Shown piece after piece: positions 12,670 through 25,852 of a stretch of 64,000 nt of DNA. The DNA lies in contig CAJNDS010002370.1 in the NCBI GenBank assembly GCA_905221605.1, positions 1 through 64,000 of the forward strand, in the 5' to 3' direction. Under the pieces are notes generated by a model that had not been told where the DNA came from, searched no databases, and saw only the letters and a list, made by a program, of their open reading frames with translations. A program made the position numbers and the translations under genes. The stretch is from Symbiodinium natans. Its lineage: Eukaryota; Sar; Dinophyceae; Suessiales; Symbiodiniaceae. Position 1 is the first letter of the stretch. Each line of letters starts with the position of its first letter.

Positions 12670-12805
12670 ACTTTGTGGTTGGGCACACCAGGGACACTCT
12701 GGGGTTGGGCACTCCAGCAAGGACACTCTGGGGTTGGGCACTCCAGCAACACTCTGGGATTGGGGACTCCAGGGACACTCTCGGGTTCGGCCCTCCAGGG
12801 ATGAG
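12670..12805. repeat. Minisatellite, about 31-bp unit
   Basis: Four to five imperfect copies of a unit containing GGACACTCTGGGGTTGGGCA, with copy lengths from about 25 to 33 bp. Open frames over it on both strands are by-products of the repeat. Confidence 0.75.
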
Positions 12806-12923
12806 CGAGGAGTAGACCGGCGAGGAGAACGGGCGAGGAGAAGAGTTGAATTTAGAATATAACAACCCCACACCGAGGGTCGGGAAAAACCGCGGCCGCG
12901 GCACAGCCATGCCACCAGATTTA

Positions 12924-13034
12924 GGAGAGAGAGAGAGAGAGAGAGAGAAAAAAAAAGAGAGGGAGGGAGAGAGAGAGAGGGGGAGAGAGAGAGAGAGAGA
13001 AAGGGAAAGGCGAGAGGGAGAGAGAGAGAGCGGC
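12924..13034. repeat. GA microsatellite
   Basis: Purine-only GAGAGA stretches interrupted by A7 and GGG runs. They create Arg/Glu-rich frames on + and Ser/Leu-rich frames on -, which are not genes. Confidence 0.85.
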
Positions 13035-13039
13035 TATGA

Positions 13040-16000
13040 GTATCAACGAGATTCAACGAGCACACATTCCTCTGGCTGTCTGAGAACTCAGAACAAGTCC
13101 TCCATGCATGTAATCCGGTTGTACCACTTGCATGCAAAAACTGTGTCCAGCATGTCTGCCTGAAAAGGGTTTCTTCAGTCCCTGAAGCCTTGCACTCCGA
13201 ATCCCTAACGAAGTAAAGCCCTCAACTCGGAGAAGGCTTCGGTAATCTTAACGGCCACCACTGTCTCGCATCCCAGCATACATAGGTTCATGCACATTCG
13301 GATGCACCGATCGCTCACATTCAGAAAAAGGGGAGCAACAAAGCGTACTCGTCGTATCAATGCCAAACAGCCAATGCCAGAGGAACGATCGTACCCCAAT
13401 GGCGCAAAATTCAAGACAAAGCGTGGGCAACACACCGTAAACAAGCGAAAGCTGTGCTAAGCCTGCTCGGGCTATCATAAAAAACAGCGCAGTACATGCC
13501 AGCGTTCACTTGGGCAAAGCCACCCCGCTTCATCTTGCTTCAACCAAGCAAAGCTCCTTTGGTCAAGACTGGTTGGGTTGATGCATTTCAATTTCGGACA
13601 GGTGCTTCCAAAACTGAGCCATGAGTTGTGACTGGGCCCCCTGTACAGCGGCAAGAACATGGCAGCAAGCGATGGCACTCTGCGACTATGCGAATCCTCA
13701 TCAGGAGAGATCCTTTCAGGGTCGGACTGTGGCTTCCGCCGGTCGTTGCGGCATCACCTTCTGCCTGTGGAGCATTTGGTGGATTCACGTGGATTCCATG
13801 TACTACTTCTACGTAGTACATACCCTGTCTGCATTGAATGCACAGAAGAGCATCCATAGTACACAGAGTAGTCACCAGGCATCACTAAGTTCCACCATGC
13901 CATCCCTCACAAAATTCCAGTTCAGCTGCAAAGATAAACCTTCGAGAGAAACATTTCCAGGAGCCCTTTGCTTCCACCAGCCCCCCAGACCCCATCCTGC
14001 GAGCCCGAATATCACTTGCATAATTTTCCCATACTGCCCCACATGCCCTACTTCAAGTGTAGGCTTGGTATGGCTGCGCCGAAGCCAGTCACATTAACAA
14101 TCGCTCAGTTTGTCAACATTTGTCAAGGCCTTTTCAATTTTTGGCCTGGGACAATGTCAATTCGGTGTTGCAATCCATGCGGCTTAGCACAACTCAAATA
14201 GAAGAACGAAGGCAACTAAACAACTGGTTCTGCTGTCATCTGTTGCTGCAGCCCGTTTACGGGTTGTCACTCTGGACCAGATTCCCCTGATTATGCCCTG
14301 CCATCCCACTTGCCCTTCGCAAAGCAACCAGCTAGCTCCTAGGTGCGCTTCAACGTCAATGCTGTAAACCAAACTATTTTGCCAGGCCTATAAGTCTGTA
14401 GAGATTGGTTGCGCTTGCCCTTGCGCCCCCTTTCACCGTGCTAGCCCCAAGGTCTTGGTTTCTTTGACTGTCAGTGCTTCTACTTCGAAGAAATCGTCTG
14501 TTCATCGACGCGTCCATACGAGCGACTGTCAAAATTCCAGTTGTCGGGCCTTGGCTGCGCAATAGGTGAGGTTCGTTTTTTGGTGCTCCCCGTCGCTTTA
14601 CAGGGGATTGTTTCGGGCGAGCCGTCAGTACCACTCAAACTCTTTGCAGGGGCTTTTCTTGAGCCTTCATCATGCAAATGTCCTCCCAAGGTTTGTCGCA
14701 ACTACCATAGTCGTTTGTGGGAGTCTTGTGTCTCGAAGCCCTGAAGCCTGCCATGCCACTTCTTCTGTTCACGAGGAGTTGCCTTCCTGCACTGCTGCGA
14801 TCTGCTGCGGTTGTTCTTGTGCTGTTAACTGACATCGGCCTGTCTAGGTATCTCCCCGACACAGCGCATTCTGGATGCTCGACTAACACGACTGGTTTGG
14901 ATCGGCGCCTCTTTCCAATGCAGCTCCAGGGCCCGTGAACGCAAGGCCAATCCCAAGTTCACCTGCTCACAGAATTTTGCCTAAACTTGGCAAAAGCATC
15001 TGGCAAGACTTCTCGCATTGCTTGGTATGCTGGGTGCTGTGCAAACTGCAAAACACGGTGCTGGGTGTTTCGGGCGGCACCTTGGCATTCCTTTTCGGAT
15101 CTCGGGGGAGCTTTGGGTGTCGTAGCTGGGCAGGAATCACCGCCTGAGAGCAGAACAGTTTCAAGTCCATGGCTAGTCAAACGAAAAAACTGAGGCAGGT
15201 GGCGATGACAAGATTCTTGCCTTTCTGATCCTTGACAGGAATTTCAACCGTCCACCTGGACTGCAGCGACAGCTGTTCAGATTTGAGCTTGGACTGTGCA
15301 GCCGCAAGACAATATGCCTTTGCATTCCATGGCGCGAAAACCCTCGTGACCCCTCCACGGTACAGATTCGCCTACAAACGAAATTCCCCAACAGCGATTC
15401 AGCCATCGATCGCCCGTCATCGCTTTGGCTGTGTTTCTTTTCGTTATGTCGCTATGCTCGACAAGAGCATCGCGAATGTATATAATAAGTTGCCGTACGT
15501 GACAGCATGCAATAATTACTCTCGATTTCAAGATTCTGGCAAGCCTGAGAGTGAGGTCAGGCCTGGGTCTAGCATCAACGCGCTCTTTGCCAAAGTCGTA
15601 GTAGAGCTTCGCGAGCATTTGTCATAAATCATGCTAGCCCCTCCACTCCAAGCGGCCTGTCCAGCCACTCCACGTAGTTCAGCACTTCGCACTCGATGCC
15701 CTTCAGCTTCAAGGAGCCGTACCTGCGAACTCCTCTCTCAGTGCTCTCTTAGTGCTCTCCAGAAGTGACACGAATTCTAAAGCATTGTAAAGAAACAGAA
15801 CTGTAAAGCACTCCGAGTTGCGTCAAGGGGAAGAGTGCACATTGGGGCACTCTCCACCAAGGAGCTGTCTTTTTTGGCCCACCTGGATATCGTCGGGATC
15901 ATCACCTGGTGCAATTTGATGCCATGTGAAAACATGTGAACAAAAACCAGACGTCCTCAAGTTCTCCTCAAGTCCTGTCGCATAAAACGCGGATGCACGT

Positions 16001-19000
16001 CTGCTAGATCAGCTTCAGGGCCTCCCTCTCCCACGTCGCGCAAGAGGTCCCACCTGCAAGCAGTTCTCGCATATTTTCCCATCCTCTGCCTTTTGCAGCC
16101 TTTTGCATCCTGCGCCGATTTAAAGAACTTGCGCTTTGTCATCTAGCCTTGCCAAGGCTGAGCCCGTGCGTACCCGTGCGTCTTGGAGTCTCCGGCCCCA
16201 CACCGTCCCAAAACGTACACTAAGGCTACTAGGGACCCTTGGATTCCCGCATTTTCGGGCCGCGTCCTCACTAGGGGCCTTTTCAAAAGGGCTTGCCATG
16301 GCCTGCAAAGCCAAAAAGTGGCAACTCCTTGTTGGTCTCGCCGTCGATCGTACTGAATCACTCCGTCGCTACACTACGGACTCAGGTTGGGTCAGCACGG
16401 CAGCTTGAAGTCGCCAGCTGCTCTCCGTAAGTTTGTTGATTCCTCTCACACCAATCCTCCGCTCATGGCTCCTCAACGCTTGCGGTGTCATGAGTGCATT
16501 TCGTGCGGGAACTTGGAAACTCATGGAAGCATACCTTCCCCACCCCATATCTCAAATGGCTGCACATACTGCCACGAGTTTCGAGATGTCCGTGCTGTTG
16601 CTGCAGGGCTCGAAACTTCCTGAACTTTGAACTTTGTGCCTGGATCCAGCAGACTTGCCGGCCATCGCTGTGAGCTGCAAATCGCAGACCTCGGGCAGAA
16701 ACGTCATCAGTTTGCCATCCGGTGGCCTTTGGAGATGTCACTTAAAGCCAGGAGAGAGAATCGCGCGCGCGATAGTGGAATCTCGCCCAAAGGTCCTTTG
16801 TGTCCAGCCTCCAACAGCGATGCATCTTTGTGATGAGTCGGGTGTGACTAGTAATCAGTCACATCTGTCTCGCGGGTCGCCTTGAAGATGCGAATGCGAT
16901 CTGTCCACAGCTTCTCCACGAAGCAAAGCTCACCAACATCCAAGTCCTGACCCACCTGCAGTCAACATGAGACAACCCTCAGAGTCCGCAATGTGCACAC
17001 AAGAGCTCACATGCATCGCTGCAAGGCTGCCTCCATGTCAGCATCTCGATGGAATGTCATCACCCGCCACCATCCTTCTAGCTTGCGTGGGATCGACTCG
17101 TCATCCGCGGGACCTTCGCTGTGTGACCTGCATCCATTGAATCATGCCGAAACGTGCCAAAGTCCGAATCATGAAGTCTGACGGGGAACACGCATCTGAG
17201 GAAAAGGCTGAGCATCAACCCACCAAGGAGTCGGCCTGCTGATTGTGGGCAAGAAACACGTGGTCGAAGTTGATGAGGCACCCGAGGCTCCAACACATCG
17301 GACTTCCAGCATGCACCAGCTCCTGTGAATGGGCATGGCGAATCCTCTTGGTCCACCTGCCGCCATGGAGCACTGGAGAAAGAACGCAACACGAAGCAAG
17401 GTGCCATGAACATCCTGGTCGTAAGCTGCAAGATGCTGACTTTCTGTGGGCACCGGCCAAAACCCGCTGGCATGCTCGGAGATCCGGATCTACACTATTG
17501 ACATCGGCAGACAAGCGCTGCACACAATCGTTATTTGTTGTATTCGTGGTTCTGGACGACTGAAATTATTTGTCATGGAGCTTTCATCAGAGCAAGATGA
17601 TGAGAAAAAGAGGCAATCAATGCATGGGTTAAACGGAATGTATGGTCCCAGCCGCGCCTGGTGTGGTGGCAGTTCTGTGCCTCCACTCGTTGCGTAGTGT
17701 CGCACTTCATCGCTGGTCTGACAAGAGAAGTTGCTCTTTCAAGGCAAACGAGTGGAACTAACTACATTTTTGCTCCCTTTTCTTTGGCTGGGGGGAGGGA
17801 GGGGACGGGACCTCTGCATTTTCAAAAGGATCATTGCTTCCTCTACCCGTTTAACGGGTAACCTCTAATTCCACGGGCGCAACAGACCCCCTGCTTTTTC
17901 AAGGAAGTCATACGGTTTCTCCAAAGGATTCGCATGCTGCTGGTTTACACGGCTGTTGAGTCTGGGGCCTTGTGAGGCTCACCAGGGGATGGTGACCCGA
18001 GAGCATGCTCCGGGAGAACATTAGACCCGTCACCAGGCTACGTTTCCAAAGCTACGTCTTATGTGCTCGTAGATTCTGCGAGAATACATGCGAAGTGGAG
18101 GAAAACAAGTTGACATATGCGCACAGAGATATGCACGGTACTAGGAGCAGATGCTAAGGACGAAACGGCAGAGCAAATGAGTTCGCTGAGGTTTAGGATA
18201 GGCGCTCAACTGCGAAGCCCCTAAATCCTGGAAAGGAGCAGCTGATGGGCCGATCAGTCAGGGTGGGCTGGGTAGGGCAAGAAACCCTTGCCACTCTTGG
18301 TAAGAGACGGCCAGAGTTCTTTCAACCAAACTGGTAAGAGACGGCGTGTGAGATGATACACGTGCACCATCGTGCGCCTTAAGCTTGCCAAGCTGAACGC
18401 ATGCTGTACATTCCCTCGGCTGCTTAGTCTAACGTTAACTCCTTTTTTCTGCAATTTCGAATGTCATCTCCAGTGCCGTAGAACCGGCCAAACTTTCCGT
18501 AAAAATACGTGTGTCTGGTGCCTGAGAATTTAGGTTGCTGGAATGATTTAGGTAACAAAAACTGCGATAAAAAAGCCTAAAGTTCGACCTAACTTTTAGG
18601 CAACACATAGGTTACAAATCACAACTGAAGTCTTTACTTGTGGTCAAAGTTGCCATAACGTGACTGTTTGATTGACGCGTGTCGGGCCAAAAAGGGTTGC
18701 CCGTGTAGTTGCTTTGCCTCCCTGCTGTACCTTTTGGAAACATGGAAAAAAGCACCATCAACAACCTCGAACAGCTTGAGCGGATTGACTGCCTGGAGTC
18801 CACGTAGTTGGCCTAGAAACTGGTCACAAACCGTGACCCGATTTTGCATCCTGGATGTGCTGGGGTTGCTCAACAAATACGATTTCGCGGCGCCTGCCAC
18901 GCTTTCCTACATTCCCCTAACCCGTTACCTCACGCGTTCTGTTTTGGGGTTCTTCTTGGTGCCACACGTATGCCTAGTACGCCCTCCCTGAAATACAGGC

Positions 19001-21640
19001 ATTCCAATCACGCGGTGAACAGATGCGTAAAGCCACAATTCGCTCCAAGGACTTCCGAGACGTGGACCCACGCTAAAGCATCGCCCCGGAGCGGCGTCTC
19101 GAAGTCTGCCTCAGAGAAATGAGCTTGAAGATGCTTCGAAAACGCTTGCAGCTCCCGACTCACTCATCTCCTGCCTGTCGCCACAACCCAACCCAATTGA
19201 TGGCTGTTGCCAGGGCCTTGTCGGAGATCAAGGCACGTGCGCTGTGCAAAGCTTGTGTTTTTCGTAAATGTCGCCTTTTCTAGATCTTATAGAAGCATGG
19301 TACCAGAGGCCTCAATCTGACGCGCATGCTCTGGTTGAGAAGCCATCAGTGCCGCGGACTGTTGCTTGCTGACAGGTTATTTTGCGGGAATCAGAAGCAG
19401 TCTGCCACGCTTTTCAACGATGCGTAAGCAGGCATGCCGCTGCGCGAACTTCGGTTTTTTAAATCCCCTCACGTAGTTTCAACGTTCAAAGCGCCCCAAT
19501 CAAATTTAGCTTCGAGCCTCGAGAAAGAGATGAAAGGCTTGACCGGCCACCCTTTACGTACAAAAATCATCATGCTCAGGATCATGCAAGAGAATTTGTA
19601 TGCCCAAACTTTGATGTGAACTTAGGCTTAGTATCGTGAGCGCATTATATGTAGCTTGAGCTAAAGAAGGCTCCGCATGCAGACAGAGGTTAATTCCAGG
19701 CATGTCTCAAGACGTGAAAACCAAAGCAAAACCTCACGCAGCCCAACGCCCAAAGTGAAAGCCTACAGTAACAGATCAAGCCGATGAAGTGCAGGTTCTT
19801 GTGGGCTTAAGGCTTAAGGAGTTGGATTTCGCTCCGGGTCAGCGCTGAGGGCAGAGTCTCGCTCTGTTTAGGGGCTTAGGGATGCATGTCGTCAGAATCT
19901 AGGGCTTGGGATGGATTGTGTTGGTGAAGGCAATAAGAGGTGCATTATCTGACGTTTAGGCTAGCTAGGGGATCGGTGCTTAGGTTAGGTCGCTCCTGCT
20001 TTCGCAGTTTAGCAACCAACTGTTCTGGGCATTTTTGGCAGAAATGAACGACTCTGAGAGACGTTGTTGGTGATACTGCCGTGGCACTCGGGTCGCTGGC
20101 TCAACTTTCTTTGGCCTGCCAAGCATTCACTGGCTGAAGCGTTTGCTTTGTTTAAACTCATGTGACTCAGTGCCTGGACCTTGGCCTTCTGCCTAATCAG
20201 GGCCTATGGCCCATATCCTCAATCCCAACGGCCTCAGCCTTTTGCCGCTTCACCATCCCCTGCCATGTTGTCCACAATGCAAAAGTATCACGCACGCCCT
20301 TTTCACTATCACGCCACTGGACATCGATGAGGCAGGAGGAACGTGTTTGAGTCCCTGGCGTTGCTTTTTTTCTTAACTACCTTCTTTGCCTTCTTCGCTG
20401 TGTTCGGAAGCACCTGAAGACGTGTGCAATTTGGCAAACTCCACCCAGGACAGCCCACACAAGTTTGCTGCGAGCCCTTGCTAAATCAAGAGCACCATCA
20501 ACGGTGTTGCCACTATGTCTCCCAGAACCTATCGGATACAGGTCGACCTCACTCGTGGAATCTTGCGAGAGGCTTATACCATGTTTGCAGAGCTGTTCCC
20601 ACGACGTTGCTTTGTTTGTTGAGGTGCCGTGCACGACACAGGATCTTGGTTTCACTGCCTCCCCAAGTATTCAGAGGAAACTATACAAGCGGACAGACGA
20701 CCCAGGGCCGGACACACAAATTTCGAGGGTCCAGTGATCCAGGCACCGACTGTTCAAATAACAGCTTGCGCAAGGAGATGCGCAGAACGAGGCCGGAACC
20801 GGTCTTCGTGGTCTTTGCTCGTTGGCAGCGTCAAGCAACTCGTTGTTGGGCTGCCCTTGTGTTCGCTTCTCTCGTTTATCTCGGAGCTTGCTTTTCTTGC
20901 TGAGAGGCTCCTCCGCCTGAACAAGTCCACATATCCGGCATGCCCATGCTGTCCGACGACCCTCACCAAGTCTCCTACATGCAAGCACCTCAAACCGCAG
21001 GCCTCATTGGCCATGCCTGCAGACTCACTGCGCGGTGGGTACTTCTGTTGGAACCCACGCGCATCCATGAGGTTCTGTCCTTGCAAGCTTTTTGCGGAGC
21101 AGCAGACGACTCACTCAACGCAACGCATCTTCTATGAGTATTTGCGTCTGTTTTGGATTCTTTGGATGTTCTCTACCTGTTCGGGGGCGTGCCTAGGTGG
21201 ATGGCGATTGTTGAGCTGAGGCTTTCGAGGCAAAACTTACAGTTGTGGAGCGAGCCTTTAAACCCGCCGAGGCCTTCGGGCAGTAGGTGTCTGGGGAGCA
21301 GGCAATCCACCTCCCTTCCTACCCCCCCTAGCCGGCAGGTGTCCGGGAGCGGACAGTGCGTCAGAGCCAGGGGCAAATTTGAGCGCCACCAGGGGGCGGA
21401 CACCAGGTTCATCGTTCCGTTCTGCGTCCATACTGCCGAAACTTTTATCCCTTTCCTGTCATCAACATCCACCCTGTCTACTCATCCCTCTGCGCCCTCC
21501 CACCTGTGCCCTCCACCCTGCCATCCCTGCCTTCCTACTTCCCCAGAGGATGGTTGCACGAAACCAATTTAACACTCTCTTAGCGCCCTGACGCCTAACA
21601 GATCCTAACAGCACCTTCGCGCCCGCGATCTCCGGTGTGG
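13040..21640. other. 8.6 kb without a recognisable gene
   Basis: No open frame in this stretch shows a domain I recognise. It has normal base composition with no large repeat array. Several minus-strand frames (for example about 13205-13450, 14960-15180, 15280-15620, 17080-17470, 18640-18900) look protein-like in composition and may be exons, but I cannot assign them. No tRNA or rRNA was identified by eye. Confidence 0.4.
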
Positions 21641-21653
21641 GTTGCCTCGCCGC

Positions 21654-21740
21654 TGGGCAGGCCCCGGCCGAGGCGGGTCGCATAGCGCTAGAGTTATTTC
21701 TTTCGATCATCCCCACCCTATGGCTACCTGATGTGGGAGC
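21654..21740. repeat. Dispersed repeat, copy 1 (GGCCGAGGCGGGTCGC family)
   Basis: Contains CGGCCGAGGCGGGTCGCATA, then a T-rich step and TTTCGATCATCCCCACCC. The same ordered motifs occur at about 31629-31672 and 31968-32035, with a shared upstream CCTCGCCG motif in two of the copies. This points to a mobile or SINE-like interspersed repeat. No tail or target duplication was identified. Confidence 0.6.
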
Positions 21741-23734
21741 CATCCTGCCATTCCTGCCGCTTTCAGTCAAGTAATTGCGGAGACTTCGCCCGCAAAGCCT
21801 TGCTTGGTCATGGGTGCTCTAGTGCCACGGCCTCACTACCGTTACTTCGGTCACGCAGACATGTGACACATAGCAGCCACAGTCACAGCAAACCCTGTAG
21901 CTAACGTTGTTTTGGAAGGGTCGACTTGCGAGGAACCAAGCTGAACATCTTCAAGCGACAGCGCTGAGAATTCCCCTGTGTTGATTCAAGCTGTGACATG
22001 TGGAGGTTGTGAGCTCGAGCCCCTCAGTTATGGCACACCACGCCGCAGAGGCCGAAGCCGAAGCTACTTAACAAATTACTTGTGAAGGCAACAGTAGTTA
22101 GTCAACTACTTGTGAGGGCAAAGGCGACGACCACTGTGGTGGCTAGAGCCGTTACTCCGGCCACTTACAGGTCTGCACCTACATGCGCCTACACTGCAGT
22201 CAGAAGACGCGGTGTCCTGAGCACAAGCCAGAGTTTGGCCCTTTGCCCTCATCACTTCTATCATGACTGCATCCTCGTGTGCAAAACTGATATCAGCGGG
22301 AAAGATAATATCATCACCTGCACGCCAGCGTGCCGTCCACCGCTGGATGCCCGACCGAAGCGAGTTCACTCCTCTGCCGAGCTGCGAATCACCGTCTGCT
22401 GCCGTCGTCCGCAGGGTTCATTCGCTCGACTACGATTGGATGATTCGGTCGCTTCAGGTCTGCTGCCAGCAGGGCAAGAGAAGGACCGCTAGCGAAGCCA
22501 GCGCCCTTGCACTATTTCATAGCAATTTCTGGCCTATTCTGGCCTGACCTTTTCGGTGTGCATGGGAACGGGTAGACCAGCTTCCAGGAGCACACCGTTT
22601 AAAATTCTCAACAGTGCAGAAGTATGGCTTGGTAGAACCTCGTCGCCGGAAGGCAGGCAGACACTAGGCTGAGCAAAGGATCTGACATGAATTGTCCCGG
22701 CATCAGAGAAAATGCAAAACATTCACCAGGCGCCCCTGTCGCCTCTGCGAGCCTATGTGTTCGACATGCGCCCCGTAAAGTCTCCTCGCTGGTATAGTTC
22801 GATACCGCATGACCTCTCACATGCTCGGACATGAAGGTCCCATCGCAAAGATCAGCTGCGGAGATCTGTGGTCGCAGAAGTCGCATAAAGGGCCCGGTAA
22901 GACCCTGTAGGACCGATACAACGTTGAAAAAAACAGCAATTTTCATCATCATCATTATCATCATCATCATCAAGATTTCGAAATTTCGACCCAAGGGGGA
23001 CAGAGCCGACAAAAAGTGCCAAAAAGTGCCATGCAAAAGTTCCAATGCGAAATCAAACAAGCGCTTCCCCAAATCTTTTCCTACAAGTACAGGACTTGTA
23101 GGACCAGTCAGTCTCATCACCGCTGCCCGGCTGAACGGAGCTTTTGAAAGGGACCTTCGGTTGGGCGCTGTTGGCCCGGTGTCCCACTTGCCGGCACATG
23201 GGCCTCATGAGCCAACGCTCTTGTCAGCGCCTGGTGTCCAACACTTGGTGTTCCCAGCCCTGTGTCCAGAACGGCACTTGCCCCCAGGTGCCCGTTAAAA
23301 GCGGGGCCTTCTGAGTCTTCTGTAGGCCACGTGCAGAGGAGCCCAGATTGTTTTGCACAATTTTCACAATTTGTTTTCCGGGCGAAACCAAGGGAACAAG
23401 AGTTGATTCGTTACACCCCGCATGACCTATTGCAAGAAAAGCATCTCAAGCAACCATAGCGTTGTGTGGCAGAAGTCGCAAGACACAGGATTTAGGAGCG
23501 AGGATTTGTTTTGTCAATTTTTCTGGTTTTGTTTTGCGATTGTTTGTTTTCCCTTGCTTTTGTTTTGGTTTTCTGAACATGCCCTCTGGTTCTGCCTGTC
23601 CTCCTCCTCTGGTTGGAATTCTTTTGTGTGTATTCTGCTGGTTTTTGTTGGTGAATTTTGCTGGTTTTCAGCTTCCGCAGTCTCCCGAGCGGTACCGCAT
23701 GTCCGGAACCTGACCACATCTAATAACCCTTGGG
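21741..23734. other. No recognisable gene; short ATC microsatellite
   Basis: Frames on both strands lack known domains. A short (ATC)n/(ATT)n run lies at 22940-22973. A minus-strand frame at about 22608-23120 spans the microsatellite (poly-Met) and is not accepted as a gene. Confidence 0.45.
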
Positions 23735-24480
23735 GTAGCAACCCCCCCCCCCCCAATTTGCAAACATGGTGCTCGCATGATGGGTTTGGACGGGATTCTT
23801 ATTGTCTTAAAGCAAGCTTGCGCGCCTTCAACAGCTGGGAGGGTTTGGGGCCCCCACTCCCCCCCCATTTGCAAAGTGATGTTCGCAAAATGAGTTTTGG
23901 GAGCTATTCGTTGAACTAAACGCACGCTTGCACACCGGGAATTCCCCCCCCCCCACCCCATTTGCAGACACAATCTCGCAAGATGAGTTTTGCAAGGGAT
24001 TCGTAAGGCCTAGAAGCACGTTTGGGCGGCTTAGAAAAAAGCGAGGGGTTGGGGGGGCGCAGCCCCCCCATTTGTAAACACGATAGTTTTCAAATGGGAT
24101 TTGTTTGATCTAACAGCAAACAGCACGCTTGCACGGTTTTTAAAAAAGCGGGGTTTGGGGGGAGGGGGGGGGGGCAAGGCAAGGGATTCGTATAACCTCA
24201 AAGCACGCTTGCACAGCTTTAAAAAAAGCGGGGGGAATGCGGAGGGGCAGCCCCCCCCCCCCCCAACCATTTGCAAGCACAATGCTCGCCCCCAATGATG
24301 AGGCTTCATATGGTCTCGAAGCAAGCTTGCAAGGCTTAAAAGGGGGGGGGGGTTTGGGGGGGGGGGGGGGGCAGGCCCCCGCATTTGCAAACAAGATGCT
24401 AACAATGATGGGCTTGGAAGGGCCGGAGTGGTATATGGTCTTAGCATGTCTTAAAGCAAGCTTGCACAGCTGGACCGCAG
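23735..24480. repeat. Tandem array with poly-C/G tracts, about 125-bp unit
   Basis: Five to six diverged copies share the order: poly-C (8-13), CATTTGCAAAC-like, CGCAAGATGAGTTTTG-like, GGATTCGT, and AAAGCACGCTTGCAC-like. Some copies have poly-G in place of poly-C. Frames through it are Pro/Gly-rich artefacts. The long homopolymers make copy number and length unreliable. Confidence 0.75.
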
Positions 24481-24639
24481 GACCGGTCTCTCCTGACCAG
24501 GGGAACGCAGGACCATTTGACCAGGATCGCAGGATCAGAGAACCAGAAGACCAGAGCCCAAGCCAGACCTAAGAAAAGGGAAAAGACAGAGCCAGACCTA
24601 GGCAAAAACAACACCGGACCCCGGCTAGAGCCGTAATCC

Positions 24640-24835
24640 CTTACCTCAAACACTCAAACCCTAAACCCCAATTACAAACCTAAATCCCTCGGGTTTACTA
24701 CTGCCCGGCCGCTGCGCCGAAGGGCGTTTGTTGTATCCTCACAGGTTCCACATACGGGTTTTGGGGGTCTAGGGTTTATGGTTTAAGGCGTAGGGTTTGT
24801 AGGGTCAACCAAGAACGTGCCAAGCGAGCGGAACC
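24640..24835. repeat. Interstitial telomere-like motifs
   Basis: Scattered CCCTAAAC motifs (24655-24690) are followed by GGGTTTAGGG-like motifs (24755-24800) in the opposite orientation. They are degenerate. Confidence 0.45.
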
Positions 24836-24837
24836 CT

Positions 24838-25475
24838 AAACTCCTTCCATCCTTCCTTTATTCCTTTCTTTCTTTCTTTCTTTTTTTGTTTTATGTATTT
24901 CGTTCGTTTTTTTCTGTCTTTCTTGCTTTCTTGCTCTCTTTATGTATGTCTCTCGTTCTTTCTTTCTTTATTCCTTTCTTTCTTCCTCACTTCCTTCCTT
25001 TATTTCTTTATTTATGGTATTCTTTCTTTCTTGCTGCATTTTCTTTCTTCCTTTATTCCTCTTTCCTTCTTTTATTTATTTCTTTATTGCTGTCTTGCTG
25101 TCGTTGTTTCTCTCTTTCTTTCTTGTGCTTTTCTTTATTCCTTTCTTTCTTCCTCCATTCCTGCCTTTCCTTTTTGCTTTCTCTCTTTCTTTATTTGTTG
25201 TCTTTCTTTCTGTCTTTCTTTCTAGTCCTGCCTTTCTTTCTTTCTTTCTCGATTTTTTCTGTCTTTCTTTCTATTCCTGCCTTTCTTTATTTCTGTATTA
25301 CTTTCTATCTTTCTTTCTATTCCTGCCTTTATTTCTTTCTTTCTTGCTGTCTTTCTTTCTATTCCTGCCTTTCTTTCTTTCTTTCCTGGTGTTTTTCTTC
25401 CTCTTGCTTCCTTCCTTTCTGTCTTTCTTTCTTTTTTCCTGTCTTCCTGCCTTCCTTCCTTTCTTTCGTGCCTTA
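24838..25475. repeat. Polypyrimidine (CTTT/TTCC)n block
   Basis: About 640 bp almost free of purines on the + strand, made of TTTC and CTTTCTTTC units with recurring ATTCCTGCCTTT segments about 48 bp apart. All three + frames stay open because stop codons need A or G, giving Phe/Leu/Ser-only proteins that I reject. Such a tract can form triplex (H-DNA) structures. Confidence 0.85.
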
Positions 25476-25852
25476 AATTTGACCAAAAAACAGAAAAAAA
25501 AAAACAAAAACAGAAAAAAACACAAAAAAAACACGGTACCCCAGGATATCCCAGGATTTATGTGGGGCAGTGAGACTAAAGAAACCTGCGCTGTAACTCC
25601 CGTGAAGTCTGAGCCTTCGACGATGTTGCCTCTTCTTTTCACGCGCGGTCTTCTTGGTTCCAGCCTCAAGTACAGGCACAACTGGCGCCATGAGTGTAGA
25701 TTGACAACAACAATACAAAGAAACTGGCATTCAGCACCTGACAGCTTGCCCGCTCGTCGCCTGAATACTTTCGGTGCCGAGAGCTGCAAAGAAAGCCAAG
25801 GGCCAAGGAACGTCTGGCAGTCAACAAAACAGCATACAGAAGCCCGAAACTA

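Noticed and set aside
13659-13859. Possible WD40 repeat on + (DGTLRLCESSSGEIL)
   Set aside because: A single short match with Cys instead of Trp and no second repeat.
22608-23120. 170-codon minus frame
   Set aside because: Interrupted by an ATC microsatellite giving poly-Met, and no domain was recognised.
24817-25476. Long + frames rich in Phe, Leu and Ser
   Set aside because: They are the translation of a pyrimidine-only microsatellite, where stop codons cannot occur. All three frames are open.
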